Origin: Lachnospiraceae bacterium
GTDB lineage: Bacteria; Bacillota; Clostridia; Lachnospirales; Lachnospiraceae
Assembly (NCBI GenBank): GCA_017416465.1
Contig: JAFQCK010000130.1
Span: 1 to 41,476 of the forward strand
Direction: 5' to 3'
DNA: 41,476 bases
This document shows, in pieces, positions 35,367 through 41,476 of this stretch (the stretch's first letter is position 1; each line of letters starts with the position of its first letter). The position numbers and the translations under genes were made by a program. Under the pieces are notes generated by a model. It was given only the letters and a program-made list of their open reading frames with translations, did not search any database and had not been told where the DNA came from.

Positions 35367-36144
35367 ATTTTAGTTTGTCAGTAACATATCTGTACTTTCC
35401 AAAATTATATTGTTCCTTTTCCTGAGTAATATTTCCATATTCGATGGCTCTTACAGGACAATTACCAATGCATGCCATGCAGTGTGAACAGTGGTCACTC
35501 CATACAGGCCTTTTATCCTTCAATTCAATATTGTTAAGTGGACATAGCTTAGTACATTTTCCACAACCAATACATTTGTCAGTATAGTAGAAATCCTTAG
35601 CACGAAGCTTATATTTTGACCATACCGGATTAAAAGGAAGAGTTATAATCGTTTCAAAAAGGAATATATGTCTTGCCTTTAATCTTTCACCTGCCTTAAT
35701 AGCAGAAACAGTAGGTTCAATCATTTTATAAGAATTAATAATTCTTTCCTCAACTTCCTCTTTTGGGAGCATCGGATATGCATCATTAGCAATGTAATTT
35801 CTTGGCATTTTAAATTCTGCGCGTCCCATATATTTCATTTTCTTTTTATTGAACATCCATTTGGCAAGCTGCCCTGATATTCCACAATATCCACCACTTG
35901 TAAAAATAAAATACACATTCTTATTTCCGGAAAAGCTCTGTTTCTTAAGGTATTTACTTAAAAATCTTGGCATCTCACATACATACACCGGTGCACATAT
36001 TATGTACGGCTTATCTGAATGAAATTCTGTATAATCCTGTGTTTTAATTCTGTTTAATAAATCAACACATTCGTCGTCAAGTCTTTTGGCAATCTCTTTT
36101 GCAATATACTCAGTGTTACCTGTTGCTGAATAATAAAGTACCAT
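35356..36144 (-). CDS. EFR1-family ferrodoxin (flavodoxin plus two 4Fe-4S clusters)
   Basis: 262 residues from ATG at 36144, six bases after GGAGG. The flavodoxin part begins MVLYYSATGNTEYIAKEIA (phosphate loop SATGNT); two ferredoxin motifs near the end, CIGCGKCTKLCP and CSHCMACIGNCP, bind [4Fe-4S] clusters. It is an electron carrier or reductase of unknown partner, common in Clostridia and methanogens. Here it is the first gene of an overlapping set with a methyltransferase and a PLD-helicase. Confidence 0.95.
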   Translation of the reverse strand: MVLYYSATGNTEYIAKEIAKRLDDECVDLLNRIKTQDYTEFHSDKPYIICAPVYVCEMPRFLSKYLKKQSFSGNKNVYFIFTSGGYCGISGQLAKWMFNKKKMKYMGRAEFKMPRNYIANDAYPMLPKEEVEERIINSYKMIEPTVSAIKAGERLKARHIFLFETIITLPFNPVWSKYKLRAKDFYYTDKCIGCGKCTKLCPLNNIELKDKRPVWSDHCSHCMACIGNCPVRAIEYGNITQEKEQYNFGKYRYVTDKLKYEE

Positions 36145-36306
36145 TTTTAACCTCCATTTACACAATAAAATTATTATACTTTTACGTGGGGATATTTGTC
36201 AATTATATGGTTAAGAGACTTCTATATATACTTCCTTTGATATTGTCGAATTATCTTTTAAATTATTTTTCCAGTATTTTGCATTAAATCCTCTCCATAT
36301 CTTCTC

Positions 36307-37482
36307 CTAAACCGCTACGGAAACACCATTAACACCTGCATTCACAGTTTCCGTTTGTTCCAAATCATTCTCTTTCTTATATACTTCTACATTGTCTTCC
36401 GGATATAGAATTCTTCCCAATTCATTAGCCTTATCCTCACACTCATCAGCCATAACATTTATGTCAAACCTCTCTGTAAGAATATAAAGACACTGAAGCT
36501 CCTTTTCTTTCTCCTTTTGCCCGATTCGAAGTTCTTTCAAACGTTTGAACAACTTATATCCTTGAGCAACGTTGCAGTTAGATGTATCAATTTCATCCAT
36601 CAACTTTGAAATTTCTTCACCTATATCTTGAATATCAAGCTTAATATTTATAATATACTGCTTTGCATTTCTATAAAATTCTGCTTGCTGCATGGCAAAT
36701 GCCATCCAATCATTATCTTTACCATCAAATGTAGTTTCTTTACGAATCATATCCATATCGTCATTCTCCCTTTCTATTGTATCTCTTTTGAAAATCATTT
36801 CTTTTTCAATTGTTTGCTCTTCATATGGTTTCACGCCATTTTTCAACATATTGACTGTTCTTCCTTCAAACAATTCGCTCAACTTTCGCGGTGTATATCT
36901 TCTGGTTTCCAGCCTTTTAATAGACTTTATTGCTTCTTTTGCCTTAACCAAATTAGCACTAGTCCCAACTGTTCTCTGAAAAGCATCCAAACGAACAATC
37001 TCATCCTTAACATCTCTTCTATGCTCACGACATTCTTTAAGCAAATTAACAAGACATGCAGCTTCTTCTACACTTGTATCGCACAATTCTATGTAATGAA
37101 GTATATCACAAATTTTCAAATCCACATCAGACTCTGCCTTAATAAGCGAATCCCTGTATCCTGCCAAAACTTCTATCACATATGTAAAATGTGTTAAATA
37201 TTCCTGCCAATCAATTTGTGAAATATCATATTCTAAAACAGGCTGACTATTCTCTATAACTTCATCCTCATTATTTTGATATTCTTCATTCATATCCTTT
37301 ATCGGTTTCATCAAATAAAATCTATTCTTATGTCCGACATTTATTCTCTTATTAGCTTCTATAAACGAGAATACCGCTGCTTCATTAGTATTCTTGGCAA
37401 TTACTAAATCATTTTTATCATTAATTCTGTAATAATTACCACTGTAATCCATAATGTAATATAATTTATCGATATCTAACAT
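36307..37482 (-). CDS. hypothetical helical protein, possible partner of the ADP-ribose genes
   Basis: 391 residues, not recognised. Residues about 1-60 form a small strand-rich domain (YYIMDYSGNYYRIN, NRFYLMKPI), repeated hydrophobic/charged helices follow to 390, with coiled-coil character around 260-350 (RNAKQYIINIKLDIQDIGEEI, LRIGQKEKEKELQ). It is cytosolic. GGTGAA precedes the ATG. It is expressed together with or near the small acidic gene at 37568 and the ADP-ribosylglycohydrolase at 38307; any functional link is inferred from position. Confidence 0.7.
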   Translation of the reverse strand: MLDIDKLYYIMDYSGNYYRINDKNDLVIAKNTNEAAVFSFIEANKRINVGHKNRFYLMKPIKDMNEEYQNNEDEVIENSQPVLEYDISQIDWQEYLTHFTYVIEVLAGYRDSLIKAESDVDLKICDILHYIELCDTSVEEAACLVNLLKECREHRRDVKDEIVRLDAFQRTVGTSANLVKAKEAIKSIKRLETRRYTPRKLSELFEGRTVNMLKNGVKPYEEQTIEKEMIFKRDTIERENDDMDMIRKETTFDGKDNDWMAFAMQQAEFYRNAKQYIINIKLDIQDIGEEISKLMDEIDTSNCNVAQGYKLFKRLKELRIGQKEKEKELQCLYILTERFDINVMADECEDKANELGRILYPEDNVEVYKKENDLEQTETVNAGVNGVSVAV

Positions 37483-37567
37483 AACTTCACCATGTCCTTT
37501 CTATTATTAAACAATCAGCGTTTAATAATCAGCATATGTACCTTCCATAATTTCAGTAAAGCATTAA

Positions 37568-37819
37568 TTAAAAATCAAAATCATCCGGATCCAATCCAGC
37601 TTCCTCTATCTTTTCTCTTCTTTCATAGTCATCCATATACCAAAGTTCATCATAATCAAGTCCTGCTGTCTCAAGTTCATTAACCTCATCTTCTTTTTCT
37701 GCCTTTTCAGCGCCAATCATAAGCTCGTTAAATGCCATAAAATCATAAGTTCTTTCAATAGCATTTAATTTTCCATCTCCATCAAAATCAAATAAACCTC
37801 CGAAAAATCCATTATCCAT
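37568..37819 (-). CDS. small acidic protein with an EF-hand-like loop
   Basis: 83 residues from ATG at 37819, nine bases after GGAGG. An FDFDGDGKLNAIER stretch near the start fits the DxDxDG calcium-binding loop of EF-hand or dockerin type. The rest is strongly acidic and helical, ending LDPDDFDF. The protein lies between the 391-residue gene and the gutted PARG on the same strand. Calcium binding is likely from sequence; its role is unknown. Confidence 0.72.
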   Translation of the reverse strand: MDNGFFGGLFDFDGDGKLNAIERTYDFMAFNELMIGAEKAEKEDEVNELETAGLDYDELWYMDDYERREKIEEAGLDPDDFDF

Positions 37820-37990
37820 AGTCAAATTCCTCCTATTCTAAAATTTTGAAGCTATCCAGCATATTAAATAGTAATGGTATATCTTATCATTAAGAATCAT
37901 CTCAAAATTAGTGTCCAATAAAAATCACTTACTAAGCATTTTTTCTTTCTTCTTTTTATTAAAAACCTTTTTATTAAAAACACATAAAAA

Positions 37991-38317
37991 CTATAAAAAT
38001 TGATTCATTTCCTCTATGAAAGCTTCAAAATTTGCTTTTTCGTTTTCAACATGAAATATTGCATATTCAACCGCATCGAAACAATTACGATACTCTCTTG
38101 TATACTCTGCAAATACTTCTACTACAAGCTTTGATGGATTTCTAAATGCTCCACACCCGAAAGCACCTAATATCAGCACTTCTGTACCATTTGCCATAGC
38201 TATTTCAAATATTCTCTTTATCCTACTCTTAAGTAACTCTCTTAATTCCTCATTTGTTCGATACATATACTCTGTATCTTTGAAAGTCTCTACATTCTTT
38301 GCTCTTCTATCTAACAT
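37991..38317 (-). pseudogene. TIGR02452/PARG gene with in-frame loss of the catalytic core
   Basis: 108 residues with a GAGGAGG site before the ATG. Residues 1-29 (MLDRRAKNVETFKDTEYMY) match residues 27-55 of the intact PARG at 15580-16515, and residues 30-108 (RIKRIFEIAMANG, LILGAFGCGAFRNP) match 233-311. About 177 residues, including the GGG...QEE centre, are missing. The reading frame is kept, so the short product might be made, but it cannot be a glycohydrolase. It overlaps the ADP-ribosylglycohydrolase gene by 11 bases. Confidence 0.85.
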
Positions 38318-39278
38318 AAAATTCCTCCTCTACCCATTCACATAAATCTATTATTTCTTCTCGCTTTATTATGATTTTTCTCCATCCTGTCGGAATGTTA
38401 TTATATCCATAATATAAACCTGCCAAACCTCCTGCTATAGCTCCAATTGTGTCTGTATCATATCCGAGATTAACTGCGCGAAGCAGACCTTCTTCAAAGC
38501 TTGTCGTTGTAATGAGAGACCAGACTGCGGCTTCCAAACTGTCTACCACATAACCGCTACTCTTTATCTCATCTTCCGGAACATCCGCAAACTTAGATAG
38601 ATTTACCATTCTTCCATATCTCGACCATTCAACAATATTTGTCTTATCAGATTTATAAAACTTTCTTGCCTCATCCATACCTTGTTGCAATCTTTCTATT
38701 AAAGTTCCTTCTTTATCGAGAATCGACTGTACCATAAAGAAATATATTCCACATGCCATCTTTGAGCGCATATGATTATGCGTTAAAGCTGACACTTGTT
38801 GAACAAACTCCACCGCTTCTTCTAATGTCGTTTTACCATTCTTATGTTGCACATACGAATATAAGCAAACAGGCATAATTCGCATTAATGCCCCATTTCC
38901 ATTTGCCCATTCACCAGTTTTACCACAGGTTTTATAGTCTTTACATCTTGCATAATTTATGATTGCTTCCATACATGTATTACCCTGGTCAAATGCAACG
39001 CCATCCGGTGTATATTGTCCTTCTAAAGTCCATTTTACAAAGCGTATCATTATATCATCATAATCTATACTCTTTTTTTCTCTGATACTGTCTAGTGTAG
39101 CAATAGACATACTACTATCATCTGACCAAGTACCGGGTGGCATATTATAAGTACCATATCCCTCTACTTGTGTAATAGGAGCATCTTTCAGTTTCTCTCT
39201 AGGCACAAACTGTACAGGCATCCCCAGTACATCCCCAATTACCACACCCATTATTCCATTTATCCATATATTTTTCAT
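38307..39278 (-). CDS. ADP-ribosylglycohydrolase (DraG family)
   Basis: 323 residues from ATG at 39278. The metal-binding motifs of the family are present: GDVLGMP near the N-terminus, TWSDDSSM, and GYDTDTIGAIAGGLAG near the C-terminus. The enzyme removes ADP-ribose from arginine or other groups. It takes the middle place between a macro-domain gene remnant and a PARG remnant, a position the VWA gene has in the intact copy at 15.6-18.8 kb. Confidence 0.95.
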   Translation of the reverse strand: MKNIWINGIMGVVIGDVLGMPVQFVPREKLKDAPITQVEGYGTYNMPPGTWSDDSSMSIATLDSIREKKSIDYDDIMIRFVKWTLEGQYTPDGVAFDQGNTCMEAIINYARCKDYKTCGKTGEWANGNGALMRIMPVCLYSYVQHKNGKTTLEEAVEFVQQVSALTHNHMRSKMACGIYFFMVQSILDKEGTLIERLQQGMDEARKFYKSDKTNIVEWSRYGRMVNLSKFADVPEDEIKSSGYVVDSLEAAVWSLITTTSFEEGLLRAVNLGYDTDTIGAIAGGLAGLYYGYNNIPTGWRKIIIKREEIIDLCEWVEEEFYVR

Positions 39279-39331
39279 CAAATCACCTTTTTCCTTCTTC
39301 TCTTGTAATGGTAACTATACAATAAATATTT

Positions 39332-39360
39332 AAAAATCAGGTCGCCATAAAAGCGACCTG
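39332..39360 (-). terminator. terminator of the vanished macro-domain gene
   Basis: CAGGTCGC / GCGACCTG, eight perfect base pairs with a seven-base loop, followed by ATTTTT on the minus strand. It is homologous to 17441-17470. Confidence 0.8.
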
Positions 39361-39365
39361 ATAAA

Positions 39366-39432
39366 TCATTTGATAAAACAAGGTAAATTGTGTTCTTCCA
39401 ATGCATATATCTCCATTCTTGTTTTCCTTTTT
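39366..39432 (-). pseudogene. 3' end of a second macro-domain/HTH gene
   Basis: Minus strand codes MEIYALEEHNLPCFIK followed by TGA, matching the last residues IEIDIVLEEYDLPCFIE of the macro-domain protein at 17514. Upstream similarity fades within about 70 bases, after a GAAAACAAG stretch in another frame. Only the gene end and the terminator remain. Confidence 0.75.
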
Positions 39433-39471
39433 TACTGCATCGAATTGATATGGTATTTCCTGTTTCATCCT

Positions 39472-41268
39472 CTACAATAATTTCAAATATTCCTCTACAT
39501 TCAAGTACTTAACACCCTCAACCTCTGCACTATCTCCACGATAAATCACATATCGACCTGTAATCTCGCCATATCTATGACTTGTCATAGCACACTTTTC
39601 TTCATTGGTAATATGACGATACTGCTCCGATACCTGTTCCTTGCTATACTTTACTTCATAGATCTGGCAAGTAAGCGTTTTCTGGTCAAATACAACCATG
39701 TCAAACTCTCCGACTGTGAACTGTAGCTTAAATACCTTTTTATCCGGTTTTGCAATCTTTGTTTCGAGTAAGATAATGTCCTCCATCATTCTCCCTCTAA
39801 TTTCGTTCAACATTCTTTCCAATATACGCTGTCTTTCCTGAATAGAGAGTTCTTGGAATTTTGCATCAAGAAGTAAATTCTCCACGATAGCATTCGCTTG
39901 CGCATATCGCATACCAGGCTGTGTGATAACCGTCACTTTACTCTTTTGATTTACCTCCGGCAAAGATTCAAGATCGATTTCTATTATCAAATCCAATAAC
40001 GCCAGATACTCTTTAATCTGAATCATGTGACTATCTTCTATGTCAACGCTTTGTTCCTCTTTGCCCAGAATATCAAGCATCTGCATAATTCCAAATGTCA
40101 CTGCATCCAAATCCATATGCTCTTTGATATTTATTGGATTCTCCCTATCTCTAAGCATATTTGCGGCTGTGACAGAAATATCATGAGACTTAAAAGTTCT
40201 TTCTACAACACTGCGCGTAAAACTATGGTTGATATTCTCCACCACACGATTGATTACGTTTGTTAGTTCTCCTCTCTCATACAAATCCAACAACTGACGG
40301 AAATGCCCGCCATACTGATACATCTTAAGCGAGTGCTGAATATTTTTCGCAATCGCAGTATCAATGTACTCTTCCGCAGTTTTAGAATTAGAGAAGGTTG
40401 TATCCGCATTATAGTTGATTCCACCAAGACTCATTGTTCCACCATAACGGATATATTCGTCAATACCCTTTATTCCCAAAACTTCTTCAAACTCGCGGTA
40501 TGGGATAAATGTAGTATGCAACATAATGCATCTGTCATAAAGCTGTTCCTCTTTCGAAAATGCAAATCCCAAAGAGTCCTTTCCGGATAAAACAATCTTC
40601 ATGCCACTACTTGCATAGATATCTGCAAAAATAGCCGCACCTTCAATAAAGTTCTCTATCAAGGTTACTTCATCGATAAATACATACTTAAAGCCTTTTT
40701 CTTCTAACAATCTAAGATCAGCATCCATATCTGCTAACGTATCCTTAGACCTCACTTGGATAAATGCAGACTTCTTAAATTCAGTATCAGACAGTTCTGT
40801 AAGAATCTGATGAATCATCGTTGTTTTACCGGTTCGTCTCAGTCCATAGATAATAAATACCTTATCCATCTGACCACCTAAGATATATTCTCTAAGTTCC
40901 TTAATGCATTCTCTTTTTCTATATTTCTTTGTCAGAGCAATCTGTGCTTTAAGTTGCTTTCCAACTCGCACTATTGTTTTAAATACAAGTTGCTCCTCTT
41001 CTTCAATATCCGGCTCTTCTTCTGGAATTACCAACAGTTTCAATTCCTTTAACTGTTTTTCTAAGACTTTTCTCTTTTCAATCTGCGCATTAAGCTCCGG
41101 AACTTCTGCAAAATCCAAGTAGGTTTCCGTTCTTTTACCATTTATAGTTATTCTGTGGTAATAATACTCTTTATCTTTTATTTTCTTCTTTGTAATGCTG
41201 CCTTCAGGCAAAATCGCGATTTCTCGCTCCAGTTCTGCTATTTTATTCATCAGTTCTTCCTGTCCCAT
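39472..41268 (-). CDS. AAA_14-type ATPase with basic N-terminal domain
   Basis: 598 residues from ATG at 41268; ATG at 41250 with AGGA seven bases before is an alternative. Residues about 1-90 are a basic coiled-coil domain (LPEGSITKKKIKDKEYYY, a DUF6788-like pattern). The ATPase follows with Walker A IYGLRRTGKTT, Walker B KYVFIDEVT and SGKDSLGF. The last 100 residues have a PD-(D/E)xK-like ending (EFDMVVFDQKT, CQIYEVKYSK). The role is unknown; it may bind and cut DNA. Slightly higher GC than its neighbours is compatible with transfer. Confidence 0.85.
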   Translation of the reverse strand: MGQEELMNKIAELEREIAILPEGSITKKKIKDKEYYYHRITINGKRTETYLDFAEVPELNAQIEKRKVLEKQLKELKLLVIPEEEPDIEEEEQLVFKTIVRVGKQLKAQIALTKKYRKRECIKELREYILGGQMDKVFIIYGLRRTGKTTMIHQILTELSDTEFKKSAFIQVRSKDTLADMDADLRLLEEKGFKYVFIDEVTLIENFIEGAAIFADIYASSGMKIVLSGKDSLGFAFSKEEQLYDRCIMLHTTFIPYREFEEVLGIKGIDEYIRYGGTMSLGGINYNADTTFSNSKTAEEYIDTAIAKNIQHSLKMYQYGGHFRQLLDLYERGELTNVINRVVENINHSFTRSVVERTFKSHDISVTAANMLRDRENPINIKEHMDLDAVTFGIMQMLDILGKEEQSVDIEDSHMIQIKEYLALLDLIIEIDLESLPEVNQKSKVTVITQPGMRYAQANAIVENLLLDAKFQELSIQERQRILERMLNEIRGRMMEDIILLETKIAKPDKKVFKLQFTVGEFDMVVFDQKTLTCQIYEVKYSKEQVSEQYRHITNEEKCAMTSHRYGEITGRYVIYRGDSAEVEGVKYLNVEEYLKLL

Positions 41269-41344
41269 AGCAACACCTGTTATGAAGTGACCTCTTGTCA
41301 AGAGTAAATTTCAAGAAATCACCACATTTCCTTTCATTAAATTT

Positions 41345-41476
41345 TAACACTGGGCACAGAGGCAGAGCCTCAGATCTAACAGTCCCCGGCCTTGGCCACT
41401 CTGTTATTCGTGGATTGGTTACCTACAGGTCAATGGTCCGCCGTGAATCTTGCCGTCTCCTAGCGTGAATCAAAAT
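41345..41476. other. GC-richer, hairpin-rich non-coding end of the window
   Basis: The base make-up changes abruptly near 41345. Short strong stems are present: GAGGC-AGA-GCCTC and GGCC-AA-GGCC, with further possible pairing. No frame on either strand is convincingly coding. It may be the end of a mobile element or a structured RNA that continues outside the window. Confidence 0.5.

Overview
The window looks like a chromosomal segment of an AT-rich, low-GC Gram-positive anaerobe of the Clostridia, most likely a Lachnospiraceae member. The grounds are the strong AGGAGG-type ribosome sites, codon use, an ATP-type PEP carboxykinase, desulfoferrodoxin, LytTR/GHKL signalling, FliB, EFR1 ferrodoxin and several Lachnospiraceae-style proteins. 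Almost every gene is on the minus strand, so transcription runs from high to low coordinates; the only convincing plus-strand gene is a lipoprotein at 18998-20215. No rRNA, tRNA, CRISPR array or transposase was seen.

Layout. 1-1026: a GNAT acetyltransferase cut by the window edge and an acyltransferase-like protein that seems to lack an internal block. 1161-10206: lipoprotein, LytTR regulator, soluble GHKL kinase, then three ABC ATPases and four permeases (two ATPase-permease-permease cassettes plus a third, odd ATPase). 10335-15500: housekeeping and metabolic genes (pckA, a fucO-like reductase, desulfoferrodoxin, a peptide deformylase variant) and a Phd/PIN toxin-antitoxin pair. 15580-18761: an ADP-ribose module (macro-domain/HTH protein, VWA protein, TIGR02452-type PARG). 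18998-25976: a lipoprotein, a DEDDh exonuclease, an orphan piece of PolC-type polymerase behind a possible structured RNA leader, FliB, an AbiL-like RloA/RloB pair and a DUF188 protein. 26389-28440: a XRE / ImmA-IrrE protease / PIN-like operon with a clear promoter and three operator-like repeats. 28512-32203: tRNA-binding protein, GH13 amylase and a DUF4143-type ATPase whose promoter abuts four 23-bp tandem repeats. 32281-36144: PLD-helicase, methyltransferase and EFR1 ferrodoxin in overlapping order. 36307-39432: two orphan genes, ADP-ribosylglycohydrolase, a gutted PARG and the tail of a second macro-domain gene. 39472-41268: an ATPase with a basic N-terminal domain, then a GC-richer non-coding end.

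How it hangs together. The most distinctive signal is that the ADP-ribose module exists twice, at 15.6-18.8 kb (intact) and 38.0-39.4 kb (decayed), in the same order macro - X - PARG, with the same macro-gene tail followed by a GGTCGC/GCGACC terminator. Between the copies lies about 20 kb of accessory, defence-type genes. The intact PARG also has an inverted copy of its own 5' end directly upstream, forming a long palindrome. Candidate little-described systems are the XRE-ImmA-PIN operon, the EFR1-methyltransferase-PLD-helicase operon, the iteron-like 23-bp repeats, and the PolC fragment with its structured leader. All functional assignments come from reading motifs by eye; no database search was possible.
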